Assembly: GCA_037102815.1 (NCBI GenBank)
Contig: BTPP01000002.1
Coordinates: 1,178,001 to 1,242,000, forward strand
Origin: Neurospora intermedia
Taxonomy: Eukaryota > Ascomycota > Sordariomycetes > Sordariales > Sordariaceae
Direction: 5' to 3'
DNA: 64,000 bases
How positions within the stretch are numbered: position 1 is the stretch's first letter; every line of letters starts with the position of its first letter. The notes below the pieces were generated by a model that saw only the letters and a list, made by a program, of their open reading frames with translations, was not told where the DNA came from and did not search any database. This document shows positions 33,300-47,800 of the stretch, piece after piece. Both the position numbers and the translations under genes were made by a program.

Positions 33300-35646
33300 T
33301 TTCTAGGTAGAACCAAGTAAGCAATTGTTTATTACCAAAGTTTTCTTTATAATTAATATATTTGGCAATATAAATATATATTTAATCGAATATACGTTTA
33401 TTAATTTAATTAGAAATTAAGGTTTTGAAAGTTCGTTTGTATTTTGGATTTAGTATATCCAAGTCGTAATTAAAGATATAAAGGTTGTCCAAAATAATGT
33501 CTAGGAAGAATTGCCGTATAGTTGTAATAAGGTAATAAGATTTTAAAGTATAGTACGTATTTAAAGTATATTTACGAAGGATTTTGAACCTAGTCTTTCT
33601 AGTATCGATCTAATAATTATATACCTATTTAATAATAATATTAGAAAATTAGTTATAATAAAATAGAAATAGTACCCACCGGACTTCTTTATTAATTTTA
33701 TTAATTATAGCTAGATTATCCTTTAATATAGTAATACCTCTTAGGACATCTCTAAATAATAGGGTTTTAGGAATTCCGGGATTTGCAATATATTAATAAT
33801 TATTAGCAATAGAGTTATATTATAAACGAAGGGGTATATTACTAATCTCTCGAATAGCCTATAGATTGGCATAGGTAGGTTCTTAGAAATATTTAGGGTA
33901 TACGTCTTCCAATCGATTAATACTATTCTATTTTCATTAAATTAAAGCGCCTTCACTACCGCTATAGCTATTATCGGGGATTTTAGGAGGTCTATTATAT
34001 TTATTAAATTCTTATTCATTAAAATTATTAAGGTTAGTATCGTCTTTAGGGTCTTCGAAATTAGAATTAACTTCTTTTTATACTCTACCTAACGCGCTAG
34101 AACAATTAGGAGCGCTAGAATAACTAGGAGTAATAGGATAATAGGGGGTAGTAGGACGGTTAGGAGCGATAGACTAGTTAGGAGCGATAAATTGGCTAGG
34201 AGTACTAATATTACTAAAATTAGGATCCTCTTCGTCTTTAATAAATTTATTAGTTTAAAAAATACCTTCAATACCTATTACTAAATATATACCGGTATTT
34301 TAGCTTACAGTAATAGAAAGGGGCGTATAATTAGAGGTAATTTTGCTAGGGATAGAAGGAGGCGTACGGTTAAATATATTAGGGATAGGAGGTAGTACTA
34401 TATTACCCGGCTTATCGCTAGGGATAGAAGGGGGTATAAGGGTATTATTAAATTTAAAATTAGAGGTAGGAGGTAATACTATATTGCCCGGCTTAATATC
34501 GAATTTCTCGAAGAAGGAGGGTAAAATTACAATCCTTTTCGATTTTTATAATATTGCAATCCTCTTTATTAAATCTTCCACTACTTTCTTAGACCGTCTC
34601 GGGGTTAAAGGCTCGTTATTAAACTCGGAGTCTCTAAATTTAACTATAAATTTAACTATAGGGTTAGCTATATCCTTAGCCTTCTATTACTTAAATTTAT
34701 ATACCGTTCGTTCGATTAAATCCTTTTGGTATTCTATATTATTACTAATTCGATCGGCTTTATTATATAGCTAATTGCGTTCTTCGAAATTTAGATCTAA
34801 ATTTCGAATTCGCTCCTTAATATTTTATAATTGAGTTTGCAATTTATTCAACTTCCGTCGTTCTTATCGTCGCCAAGTTTCTTCGTCGAGCCCCTCAATA
34901 TAGAATAGATATACGCTTTCGCTTATAGCCGCCGCGCTCTGGTCGTTACGTAGTTGAAATTTGTCTTATAATTGGCTACGACCGCTACTACGACTACGAC
35001 TACGACCGCGACCGCGACCGTAACCACGGCTACTACTAAGGGGCGGAGGTAGTAGGTAGCTAGAAGGGGGAGGTAGTTGTTAACCGCGACCGTAACTATA
35101 GCTACTACTAAGGGGCGGGGGTAGTAGATAGCTAGAAGGGGGAGGTGGTTATTAATCGCGACTAAAGGGTAGAGGTTAATAAGGTTACTAACTACAACTA
35201 AGGGGGGAGGGTCGGTAGCTAAAGTGAGGACTAGGAGGTTGTTAGCTACAACTAGATAGCGAAGGTTGGTAGCTAGGTTATTGACTACGACCAAATAGTG
35301 GGAGAGGAGATTGACTGTAACCAAGAGGGGATAGTTAATATTAGGGTAGTTCAATTATTTTCTAACGTAGTAACTATATATTATATTTCGATAAATTATT
35401 ATTTAGGAATAGGTATTGCTATTAATATTACTAATATTATTGGTATTAATTATAACGATCTTGTAATGTTACTTTGGGCGTAATAGGCTTGGGGGGAGGT
35501 TGTTGGGTTGCCGCTTGGGAATCCTTAGTTAAAGGATCGGTTGAACTAGTTGTAGCAGATTTAGAATAAGCAGTAGTCTTTTTGAAGTTCTTTTTAATTA
35601 TAGTCCGAAGGCTTAGTCCAGCCGGCGAAGTGATATTGCGTTGGCC
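33300..35646 (-). pseudogene. Pro/Gln/Ser-rich protein relic of unknown family
   Basis: On the minus strand one long frame is readable across about 2.3 kb if TAG/TAA are taken as Gln/Trp, with very few indels. The N-terminal half is low complexity (repeats such as PPPPSSYLLPPPLSSS, then GRGRGRSRSRSSSGRSQ near 35040-34950). A charged helical middle follows (EETWRRRERRKLNKLQTQL-type, about 34880-34820), then repeats built on KPGNIVLPP (34470-34380). A splice acceptor-like TTTTTGACAG ends at 35647, so the frame may start as an internal exon. The composition suggests a scaffold or nucleic-acid-binding protein; no homologue is recognised. Confidence 0.4.
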
Positions 35647-35649
35647 CTG

Positions 35650-36700
35650 TCAAAAATATTAGTAATATATTAAAATCAACTATTATGTGCGATGTCAACT
35701 TATTTGGGCCTGTGCCTTGAGAATCTATTAATAGGTGCTAGTTATATACGTAGGCGCTTACGCCGGCTTTACAAGGCTCATAGTAGGCGAACCAGGCACA
35801 CTACTAGTAATTTGCTATTGTTTATTATAGTCTTTATAATCGTCTTTATAATATTAACCGTCGTTACTATCGTCGCGACCTTAATAACCTTCGAAGTTAA
35901 CGGTCCTCTTAATCTTTTGTAAATTAACTATAGAGGTAGGCGGTTTTCTCTTCCTCTTTATAAAGCCCTTTATAATCTAGATCCTAATATTAATATTATC
36001 GTACACTAAATTAAATTAATATAATACTTACAATAATTTGCAAAGTAAGGAGGATTTAATTTAAAGGAGTAATTATAAGTAGTTGTAAATCGGTTAAGTC
36101 CCGTTGATTAAGGCGGAATCTAACTTGAAAGATAAATAAAATAGTATTAGTTAAAAATAAGGAAGTTTAAAAAAGAAAAAAAGTTTAAGAAGGAGAGAAA
36201 GTTTAAGAAGGAGAAAAAGTTTGGCGGGTCGATAAAACGGGTCGATAGAGGTATATTTACCTTCGCTTAACTTCGTCGATAATTTAAATAAAATAGCGGC
36301 GGGTAGGTAATTAGTATTTATTAATAATAATTATCGGTAAATATAATTATCATAGTTCTATTGCTTTTTAATAAGGAAAGCGGGGTAGTTTTACTATTCT
36401 AACCGATATAAATTGCGTAATTAACCGTCTTCGATAATATATTAGTAATATCTTTAGGTTAGTAAATAGGACCGTAAAATTAGATAGTAGGGTATTATTA
36501 ATAATCATCGTATTCTAGTACGTTCCGTATAGGTAAATAGTTTTAAAGTTAAGTTAAATAGCGGGGTAAATAGCGGAGTAATAGATAGATAAATATAATA
36601 ATAGTTTATAGTATTAAAGTTTATATAAAGGTACTCGTATATAAATAGATTAGAACGCGGCTTAATATAGGGGTAGTTATTCCCCTATACTCTAGACCTT
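35650..36700. other. Mixed low- and high-RIP sequence without recognised gene
   Basis: 35640-35830 keeps CpA and TpG and includes a 76-codon plus frame (35692-35922) with no known domain. From 36160 to 36230 an 18-21 bp purine repeat (GTTTAAGAAGGAG) occurs. The rest is AT-rich and gene-less. Confidence 0.45.
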
Positions 36701-36799
36701 TATTGAAGCGTGCTTCAACTGTTCAGAGGTGGATGATATGCACTGTCTTAGAGGGGTTTATGGTTTATAACCCGCATCCACCGAACGGACTGTTGAGGG

Positions 36800-37010
36800 A
36801 CGGTTCGTCTATAGCCAACTTTCTTTATTAAAGTTTCTCGCGCTCTCATTGGTTAGATGCATAGTACGGCCCTACAATTGGTTAGGGCGTTTTGCCAAGC
36901 CCGTTTCTTATTAGTCAATTCGCATATAGTATCTCTAACGCAGGCCGTTAAAATGTACTAGGTCTTTCCCTTTCTGGTATTTATATATATTATACGGCTA
37001 GTAGATTAGT
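36800..37010 (+). promoter_or_regulatory. Promoter-like region of the Helitron
   Basis: Two ATTGGTTAG motifs (inverse CCAAT, about 36847 and 36878) and a TATA-rich stretch (about 36980-36995) precede the long RIP-mutated coding region. CpA and TpG are partly preserved here. Support is positional only. Confidence 0.3.
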
Positions 37011-37099
37011 CTAGCAAACGACTGGTAGCCTAGATCAGGCAATTTGGTACCTATATTAGCCAACCGTTTACGTTGGTCGTAGCTATTCACCTTGCAATC

Positions 37100-39000
37100 C
37101 TCCCTCCCGCTATTTAACCTCAACCTCAACTTCAATTATTACTAATAGCTAACAATAATACTAATATTATTACTACAATTTAATTTTAATACTTAATTTA
37201 CCGCTAGATAAATTATTACAACGACTATAAACGTATATTATTAGAAGGTAGTAGTTTCCTTACCCAGTAAGCGACCGGCAAGCTAGCCTACGTAGGGTAT
37301 AAGAATTTCGCCTCTCCTCCTTCGAATCTTAAATTCTCTCCTCTATTTATTACTAACCTAAAACTCTACCCTCGTAGGTATTGTACTAAATTTAATAGTA
37401 GATATAAATCCCGACTTTCCAAGTCGGTACCTCGCTTTAAGCTTGTAGTATTAGCCTTCGCAAAACTATTAAGGCTAATAATAAACTAAGTACTCTAATA
37501 TTAACCCTCGTAAAACTATTAAAGCTAATAATAAATTAAGTATTCTAAAACTAATTAAGGTTTATATTTATAACGAAACAAATTATTATATTCTTAAACT
37601 CTAGAGTAACTAAATTATTTCGGTATATATTTATAACGAAATAGATTATTGTATTTTTAAACTCTAGAACGACTAAATTATTTTAATATACGTATAGACC
37701 GCTAAATAGACTATCCTACTAATTACTAACCTAAATTCTACCTTCGAAAGAAAGGTAACGAAAACTTACAATTGGGTATTATTCTAAATTTAATAGTGGA
37801 TATAGATCCTACTTTCTAGATCCCGTTTGTTAAATTAATTCTCCCCTTCTCATTTATTTACTTAATTACTATATTACTAACTTTCAATATTATTGTAGGT
37901 ATAGAGGATTTCCTTTTCTTTCTAAGGGTTTCTTTTTTTTTAGGGTCCTCCCTTATATATCTTTCCTTTTATTATTATTATTATAAATATACGTACTAAA
38001 TATTATAAAACGTATTATTAATATAAACCCGATACTAAATTTACTAATAAGCGAAATCCTACTAAGTTCGTACAAAATTGTAGAGAATACTGTAATAAAT
38101 AAGCGGAGGTAAGTATCTATTAGGTCCCCGTCTATTACTATCCCTAGCGTTCCCTTTACTAACTAACTAGTATTATCCGCTTAATAGTAAATCCTTCAAA
38201 ATATATAAATCCTACTAATAAAATCCTAATATACTGTATCGTTTTACTACCTATAAGTAAATAGGATGCCTAATAATAAGTAATACTATAATCTGAATTG
38301 TAGGGGGTTGCGGGTACGACTCGGGCAATATTAGTTAGTTAGCCTATTAAATAACTAATATTATTGATAGGCTATATACTATAAAAAGAGAAATACTACC
38401 GAACTATCTCCTCCTCCCAACCGACTATAACCGGTACAATGACTAGTATAGTAATTTATATAGTAACCGGTATAGTAACCGCTAATTCCTCCCCAATTAA
38501 AACCGTTACTACTTCGACGTCAATATAAATATTGTAAGGAAGAATTCGATGAGTTACCAGAGCGAGAACTATAGTTATTTTTACTTATAGCACTACCGAT
38601 AGTACTACTACCGATAGTACCGCCTATACTACTACTATAGTAAAGACCCCTAGTACCGGCCTTAGCCCTAGCCCCGGTACTAGTACTAGTACTAATATTA
38701 GTACTAACTTAGCTAGTACAATAATTTCGAAGAATTATTAATATTAATAGATAGCTTTAAGATTGAAACTATATTATACGTTCAATTACTCCTTTTTTTC
38801 CTATAGGTAAGAATTTACAAATATATTTAAATACTATACCTTAAATTATAGATATAGTTAATTATACTTTATATAGGACTCTCCTAATACTACTGTAGCC
38901 CGCCGCCAAATTAATTAAATTCGGTATAATTATTATTATCGTCGCCGTAACGGTCAACCAATTTTAATTACTCCTTCCCTTAGTAGTTAAATATAATACA
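37100..39000 (+). other. Helitron region upstream of Rep/Helicase
   Basis: RIP-mutated DNA with no domain I can name. A direct duplication of about 63 bp (ATATTTATAACGAAA units, 37557-37690) and a GTACTACTACCGATAG-type low-complexity stretch (38590-38700) lie here. It probably includes the N-terminal exon(s) of the Rep/Helicase protein. Confidence 0.4.
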
Positions 39001-42000
39001 ATACTAGCATTTACAATAGGGATAATAATCGGAATAACAATTAAGAAGACGACCGTAGTATAAATAATAATTAAGAAGACGATATAAATAATAACCTAAA
39101 TAGTAATATAAATAGGGACAACCTAGATAACAATATAAATAGGAATAATATAGAAGATTATAATCCTAACGTTGGTTAAAATCCTAACCTAGATTTAGAT
39201 TTAGACTTAGACTTAGAGAACGACTATTTCTTTTGTCTACTATATAATATTGCCCGGGCTATAGCAGATAGGTATATCGAGTCTAGCTTTTATAAATATT
39301 GCTAGTTAGGTACATTATATAATAATATCGACTTCGAGAATAAATTTTATATACGTTGCTAAAAGGTATTTATACGGGGGTTATTTTTCAATATTGATAA
39401 TAATAAAGAAAAGGAATATTATAATTTATATCGTTGTAATCCCTCTCTACTTTTAAATAACTGTAGACCGCTACTACCCTATCCTCTAATATAATGTCGG
39501 GTATATTATAGTCCTACTTAATAAAAAGATATTCATTCCGACTTTCAATAACCTATACTACCTTTTCTACTACTACCTGAATAATTTCTTAAACTTGCCA
39601 GTATCGAGTTTAAACGGGACCCGTTATATTAAGGATTTGAAGACCTCCCAACCAAAGCTATTCCTAATATCGATTTCAATATAATTAAGGTATTCGAAGA
39701 AGCTTAAAGATAAGATATTATAGAATATTACCTACAGTATAACGAGCGGTAGTTCGAAATAAATATAATTAATAATTATTACCGGTAGTATTATACCCGT
39801 AATAATAGAAGAGTACCCGGTAATCCTTATTATTTTAGTACGGATAATTATTTAGATTTTAGGACTATTCCTACCGAACTACTAGAGCTTAACTAAATTG
39901 AAGAATAATTTATTGCCCGGGTATATATATTTATTAATATCTAGGTTGTTAAAGGATCCTAGTATAAATATTTAGGCTATATTATCAACTTTCTACGGGA
40001 TATTAGCTATATTTACTACTAGCTGCCCCTACTTCCCCGCGATTTCGATATTATAATTTTTCGGCCTTATAAACTTAGGGATAAACCCTATACCGCCCGA
40101 CGAATTAGATAGGCTATAATAGTCAACGTTAATAATATTTGTACCTAATTTTATTTCTTTAGGGAAAATTACCCTAAGTATCGAAATATCGAGATTATTG
40201 AGGGCCGCTTTAATAAACTTAAACGGCTACCCAATAGTAATATATATAATAATTTAATTATTTATAATATTAACCCCGATAATTTTCCAAATAACGAAAA
40301 TTTTAATTTAGATAGAGATAATAAGGACTAAGAAAATAAGGACGATACTTTTAAACCCGAAATTACTACCCTTCCCAACCTTATAGCTAACTAAATAGAT
40401 ATAGAATAATTCTATTAAATATTAGGGGGATAGCCTATTCTAATTAATACTCAAAATCTAACTAATACTCAAAATTTAACTAATATACTAATCCAACCCG
40501 CTCCCGGGCAATATCCTCCAACTTAACCTTTTATTAAACCCGGTCCTTTACGCAATACCCCTATAAGAGAATAGGATAGAATTTAACCTATTCTATTATA
40601 AATATTTTTAATATTCTATCCCCGAGGGTAAACCGACTTTATTGAACCTCGAATCCGTTCGATTAAGTATAATGACTATATTTAGTATGTATTTAAATAG
40701 TATAATAGCCGATTTATTCGATACTACCGGTTTCCTTTCGTTATTTTTAATATTATAATACGTTAATAGGCCAATTTAAAAAGCTAGTTTTTCGTACGGT
40801 TTAGTCGTAGTAGTATAAATAATAAAGGTCTAACTAATATTAAAGTATTAAAGGAAGCGGTTGAATTTAATACTCCGGAAGCCTAACGGCTACTCTATTT
40901 AATCGTTCGATTTACTAATACAATATACGGTATACAACTATATTGGATGTAGAAAAGCTGTAAATTTCGTATTTATATTGAAGTATTGAGTATACTAGCT
41001 ATATTTATAATATTTAGCGCGGCCGATATATATTAGGAAAACCTTATTCGTTATATACCTAACTATAAAGAGTAAAAGGCTACTTCGGCCGATAGCTAGA
41101 AATAAATTATAAGGAAGAACCTTAAGGAAAACCCTTATATTGCCGTATACTACTTCGAGAGACGTTTTGAACTATTTTAACAATATATCTTACTTCTAAA
41201 GTTTAAGATTGAGGATTGGTAGTATTATATTAAATTTTAGGTACAAGGAGGCAGTTACAACTATAGCGTTTATTAGGTCCCCTATATTAAAGTACCCGAA
41301 CTAGCCAATAAGAATATTCGCCGGGAATTCGTAGAACTCTAAGGTTACTATATTATTACTATCAACCTAAAACTAAAAAGAATTAACTAGTAAGGTGAAG
41401 GGGATCCTCTATCCGTTATTGTTAGTAATAATAAAGGCGAATTCCTTCCTACTTTCGACCTCCTATCCCGAATAGTTAACAGTATATAGTACTATAGCCG
41501 GTATATAGATAATTATTATTTTCGAGTTAAATAACTTAATTAGGGTACCTTTCAGCCCAATAATTATATTCTTAAGATCTATTATTTCTATTTTTTAAGA
41601 AATTACTATTCCGATTTATATTTTATACGAAATTTTAACCTAAAGTATTAATTATACGACGGGGAAAGAAATAATAATCGTATAAATAACTATAACCGGA
41701 TAATTACTATTGGATGGCGTACAAATACCGATTTACAATCTTACACTAATTATAACGCCGTTGTTAATTATATTGCTAAATACTATTTAAAAGTAGAAAA
41801 GTAGTTTAGACCTTTTAAAGAAATTGTTTAATAGATTGTACTTTATATTACTTTTAATAATTACGTTATCTCTTTTATTGTAAAGATAATAAATTAACTT
41901 ATTGCCGAGCGAGATTGGTCTATTTAAGAAATTAATTATTTACTACTTAGCTTACTTCTAGAGTAGAGTACCCGAATCGTCGTTAATATAGATTACTATA

Positions 42001-44228
42001 ATTTAAATAGACTCCTTAGACCGGGAATACTTATTAAATAAGGCTAATAAATCTAAATTCGTACCTAATATACTAAATATTTATTTCGCCCTAATAACTT
42101 TGAAAATATTAATTATTTTAAATAGCTTATTCGGTTCGATATTACTAATAATCGACGTTTTAGAGGTTGGGCTAAGAAGAGGGTGTTGAATTATTATTTA
42201 ATTTATAAATTCGAAGACGATAATTAGAATAAAGATTGGTGTAGAGTTAAGTTGATGTTATATTATCCCTATTGTACCTATATTGAATTATTTGGTATTG
42301 TAAACCGAGATAGAGTTTGGGAAGAGTTAAAAACTTATTCTAATGTATATTTAATTTGTATAGAAGTTTATACTAGCGATTTGGATTACCCTTACAATTA
42401 CTACAATAGTATACCCGATAGCGAATCCGACGACGATTTCGAACCCCCTACCGAAGAGGAAAGGTAGAGAGAGCTATAGTAAGTCTTAATTAGAGATCTT
42501 CCTTATTATTAACGAATTGAAGATGACGGCGATTTCGGTATGCTCGGTTACTGTAATTAAGATATTTTATACAATTGGTATAACTGTTTAGGTTATTAAG
42601 ACTTACTAGAATTGTAATAGGATTATTAGAAGAATATGAAAGCTAATAATTTATAGCTAGTAGCCGATATTCCCGCTCTTGTATCGTAGGCTATCTAAAA
42701 TCTCAACGTAGAACAAAAGGTTATTTTTAATTAGTTTATTCGTTATTATTAATTTATTCTTAATTATAATAATAACGTTGAATAGCGTTTACGAATCCTA
42801 CTTTTACTTTTACAAATTAATAACCGCGAAGGTACTAGAAAGTCTTTTCTTATTAAGGTATTATTATTCAAACTCGAATAAATGACTATAGTATATAATA
42901 AGACCTTACTAGTTGTTAGATGTATTCTAACGGGGGTAGTAACTAATAGTATTAATAGCCAAACCTTGTATTTTTTATTTAAATTTCCTATTACTCTTAA
43001 GAATATTAATTAAAACGATCCTAAGGTAGCTATTATAGTACTAGAAGGTATTAATTTAACCTAACTTCAACGCCAACTATAACCGTATCGTTACTTTATT
43101 ATCGATGAAAAGTCTATGCTAAGACTTCGAACCCTCAACTTCGTTAATTAAAGACTACGTTAGGCCTTCCCTAAATCCTAAAACTAATTATTTAGTAGTA
43201 GAAATATTCTTTTACTTAGTAACTTTTATCAATTACCCCCAATTAGATAGAAACCGTTATTTTATAATTAGTAAGTCTTACCTACTATTAAAATTATTAG
43301 TCGTATATACTACTATACTTTTAATAAAACTGTTGAATTATAATAGATTGTACGGTAATAGGGTAATGATTAAACTGGATTTAGGGCGGCGCTCGAAGGA
43401 TTACAAAGTAATTAGCCTACTCGGTAATACTAGGAATTACTTTATTCTCGGATGTAATTGAAGCTACTACTAAATGAGTAAGCTAGATTCGCTAATGCTT
43501 TACGTATTTACCCTAAGTATAAAGACGTTGCAATATATAATATTTAGTATATAGAAGTATTGAATTAATTATATTTTATTCTGCTTATTAAATATATTAG
43601 TTTTAGTATTAAAGATGTAGATCCTACTAATATTAATAATCTGTAGTTCGAGCTCCCGTTAATAATAGGTAGTAGGGTTATATTTATTAAGAATCTTTGG
43701 ATTAAGGCTGGTTTAATTAACGGTACTTTAAGTATTATTTTTAATATTGTATAGGATTCCAACCTTCCTAACTAAAATATTATCGACGAATAATACTTTT
43801 ATAGCAATTTATTTATTATGCTCGTTAAGTTTAATTAGTATATTAGGCCTTTTTACTCCCTTAATTAAGAAGACTAAGATCGTTTCTGTAATATTGTCCC
43901 TATCTTCCAAATTAAGCGAGAGTTTAAATTTTATTGAAATACTTAATATACGAGAATATAATTTCCTTTAGTTATTATATATATTATTACAGTATATAAA
44001 GTATAAGGTTCTACCCTTAATATAATTGTATTAAATATTTCAAAGAGGGACTTTCAGGCTAGATTTATATATGTAGCGTATAGTAGAGTCAAGACTTTAC
44101 AAAGCCTTATATTTAATACTCCTTTCGACTTAAGCGTTCTACGTATAATATTTAACTGTATATTTATTATAAGAGCAACTAATAAAGTAAGGAGATTACT
44201 AGAGAAACTTCTAGTCCCGGGTATTTAA
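39000..44228 (+). pseudogene. Helitron Rep/Helicase (HUH nuclease plus PIF1-type helicase)
   Basis: In order: an N-terminal Helitron-like domain (NDYIQYVF...RFIRYYRFPFVIFN type, about 40665-40760). A Rep region follows in which the HUH motif, normally SSHNHGLYW, reads SYNYSVY near 41255, both His changed to Tyr by CAC-to-TAC. A Rep C-terminal block reads VVNYIAKY (about 41765). The helicase has a Walker A reading GTRKSFLIK at 42831 (Gly to Arg), a Walker B-like FIIDEKSM (about 43100), and FYQLPPI (about 43220). A C-terminal YVAYSRVKTLQSLIF segment (about 44070) precedes the stop at 44226. The motif order identifies rolling-circle Helitrons. It is inactivated by RIP. Confidence 0.85.
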
Positions 44229-44400
44229 ATACTAAAATTCCGGGCACCCAGTATTATTACTTCCGGTTCGACCTTAAATAAATATAATATAAATAATACT
44301 TTTAAACGTACCTTCCGTTGACTATATTTATAACTATTCCTTCTATCTTATTTTATATTTAGTATTTAAATTCTTTCTCTTTCTCTTCTCCCTCTCCCTC
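44229..44400. other. Helitron 3' region before Gypsy-2
   Basis: AT- and pyrimidine-rich non-coding sequence ending in CTCTCCCTC at the Gypsy-2 insertion point. Confidence 0.5.
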
Positions 44401-44671
44401 TAATACCGTTGATAGGGTATTTGAACGTGGTGACAATAATATGTGTCTGATTGAATATGTGTAAGAAGATGCTCCAGGAAGAATCCAGAGCAGGAAGCTT
44501 ACGTGCGGTCGATTGACCTTAGAGAGGCACGCAAGCCTTATCTAATCTACATAACCCACATGGGCGGGCCCCCGTAGGAGCGGTTCATTCAATTGAACCC
44601 AACCGACCGGCTGGCTCGTCCCGTCAGGTGATCTGATATATGACGACACCAGCGATACCGTTCCGGTATCA
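44401..44671 (-). repeat. Gypsy-2 3' LTR
   Basis: 271 bp. It differs from the other LTR at 11 positions by eye; all are transitions in CpA/TpG context. It contains GATACCG and CGGTATC arms that form a hairpin at its right end. Confidence 0.92.
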
Positions 44672-44849
44672 AATCCCGGCCGCTAAAACGAAACACCACT
44701 ATCCTTAGTAGTTCAATTACTTTATATATATAAATGCCTTCACTTCCTTCTTGGTCTCAGATTTCTACCGTGAGCGGGAACGGGAGCCTTGCGCGACTCT
44801 AGCTCGTCTTACTCAAAGTAGACCCTTCTTCCCTTCTTAGCCTTTACTT

Positions 44850-47800
44850 TTTAAGGACCTCCCAAGCGCTCCCAATATTCTATTACGAACTTACGGGTAT
44901 TTCTCATTTCCTTCTCGGGCAGATACTTATTACAGTCATAGCTATAACCGGTCCACTTCACCAAGTACTTCCATCCTCTATTCTTCTTATCTTCGGTGTA
45001 GTTTAAAATTATATCTATTTTGTACTCTTCTTCATCGGAGTCTTACTAACTATCTTCCACTAGTCCCGGAAGTAGCTAAATTCTATTAAAAGGGTCGTCG
45101 CCTTTTAAATTCGCTTTAAAATATATAATGGAAATAACTAGGTAAATACCGGCCATTTCGGGGGGAAGGTCGAATTGGTACGCTAATTTACCGATATACT
45201 TTATTATAATAAATAGTCTAGTGTATTATTGAGAGAATTTGCGTAACAGACGCCCGGGTAAATAGTATCCCTTATATAGTTTAAAGAATACTCTATCCCT
45301 AATTACAAAAGAAGTTTGCCGATAATATTCATTATATCGCTTCTTTACTTTAACTATTACGAATACTATAGTTAATTAGGCGTCCTCTTTCAACCTATCC
45401 CGTAAGGCAGGATAGTCCTTTACTAAATATAGGGCATCCTTCTTTATAATTACATCCAATAATCTAAGTAGTTTAAAGCTAAATAGTTATTCGTAGGGGG
45501 ATAATTTAATCGGGTCCGAGTAGGAGCTATTTATATTCTACTACAGGCTAGGGAGGATTTCTACCCAATTAGATTCGGGATTAGTAAAGTAATAGAACCG
45601 GATTGTAATTTTAATATTTTGGTTATAGCGTTCCGCTATACTATTACCTTAGGGATAGTATACAGTAATTATTAGAAGTCTAATACCTACTACTACCTAT
45701 ATTCCTTTCTAAAGGTACAAGGTAAACTTCCGGTCTCTATCGGATATAATAGCCTATAGGATCCCCTAATCGCCGAGGATCAGGTCCCTTACTAGCATTT
45801 TTCCCTAGTTTTCGGCCGTATACGTACTATACCCAGGTATAAGCCGGCATCGCTTAGATATATAGCACGATACTAATATTAGAGTATTGAAAAAATTGTA
45901 TCCTAATATATACTAAAGTATTCCTAATACTAGTACTTTGGGTAAATCGGTAATAAAATCGATTGTAATAATTCGCATTAGTAAAATATATTCGGGATTT
46001 ATAAATTGGTAATCTCCAGCCGTAGTCTCGCGGTCTATCTTATTTAATTAGTAGACTAGGCAATATCGTATATATTCTTTAACGGTTTATATCTTTCTAA
46101 CTATTGTATACTCCCTTAGATTATATATTATTCGATCTCTACTAAAGTAGTACTTCTCGTTATAAACTACGTTTAGTATAGTTGCAACCATGCTCTTAGG
46201 TATATACAACCGCCTCGATTTATCTATTAGGTTAATATTATATAGTAAATTATCAATAATCTCGAATAGGTACCTAGTACAAGAAATAACGCCACCGACC
46301 TCGGTAGCACTCGGGTAGCTGCGAATCTCGGTTATAATCGGCCCAAACTTAGTATCCGATTTGTACCTATCTTCGAGGCTACGCCTAACCGTAGTATCCA
46401 TTTATACCTCAGCCCTTACAAACTAGACTTAATCTAGCACCGGCGTTTTATTTAACCTTCCGTTTTCGTTTCCCTTAACTAGTAGCCGGCTCAATATATC
46501 GGGGACGAAATTCAGCCTACCTACAATATAATAGACTTATAAATTATACTAGAAAAGGTAGATAGATATATTAATTAAATATTAGTTACCTCTATCGGTA
46601 AATAAAATATTAAGAATAGTTTATTCGCAAATGCCCTTAGTAGTTATATAGTTGGTAAGTATAATAATAGGTAGATTACAAAAGTAGATAAGAGTACGGA
46701 ACCGCTTGACTACTTAAACGAAATATACTACTTCTATTTTAAAAGGACTATATTATATTTCAACCTTACTAAATATTTTACTAAGGAATATAATAGGGAA
46801 GATTTAATTCGCTAGAATTGTAATTCCTAGGGACTATTAATAGCCTTCCTTCAAATAATATAATATTACTCCGTATCCTCTTTCTAAGGATCCGTCGATT
46901 TATAAGAAAGTTTATTTATTAGGGTCCAAATAATATAACTTTATATTATTATAAATAACTTTCTATACTGTATCGAACGTTTATTACTTAGCCTCGGTCG
47001 GGGTATATATTATTTTTATACAATAGTTAGCTCTTTTAACCGGGTTGCCTACTATAATAGCGCCCGATTTTCTCCCTTTAATTAACAATACAACTTTCCA
47101 CTCTTACAATAGTTTAAATAATTTAGTATAATAAGGTATAAAATAGCGAATAAATCCGGATACGCCTATATATCTCTCTAAAGATTTTAGGGTATTAGGG
47201 AACTTCAAATTCCTAAATACCGCTATATATTCCTCTATAATTAATAGACCCAGGGCGTCGATTCGAAAGCCGAGGAATTCCACATTCGGGTAGGCAATAT
47301 AGGATTTTTTAAGAAGTAAAGCAATATTTTTAAATACAAACAAATCGAAGATTTACTTAAAGTACTTTATATACTCCTCAATTATATTAGAGAAAATAAT
47401 AATATTATCAATAAAAGTGCGGTAGAAAGCTAAAAAAGCCGCTAACAACTGGTCTATAAACTTTTAAATATAAGTAAACGAATTCCAATATCCCATTAGA
47501 GTAATATTAGGCTATTCCAACCCGCGGGGGCTAATTAGCGTCAACCAGTCCCAATACTAAGGCTATACTCCAAATTAATAAAAGAAGGCTGTAGTATTAA
47601 TAATAATAATAAACCTTTTTCCTCTAAAGGACGTAATAACTTCGGATTAGAGAAGTAAAGGGTAATTATCGGGAACGGTAACCTTATTTAAAGTGCGGAA
47701 ATCTATTACAATACAGCCCTTCTACTATCTTTTAATAGTACGCTAAACTACAAATACCGGGTAGGCGAATAATATAGCCCAGTTAATCCAGTCTATCTTC

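Noticed and set aside
34923-35354. Val/Leu-rich 143-codon minus-strand frame
   Set aside because: Alternative frame of the Pro/Ser/Arg-rich repeat; the Pro/Gln-rich frame on the same strand extends much further.
44660-44695. tRNA T-arm-like string at the inner edge of the Gypsy-2 left LTR
   Set aside because: It is on the wrong end and strand for a primer-binding site given the minus-strand pol, and no further tRNA similarity is seen.
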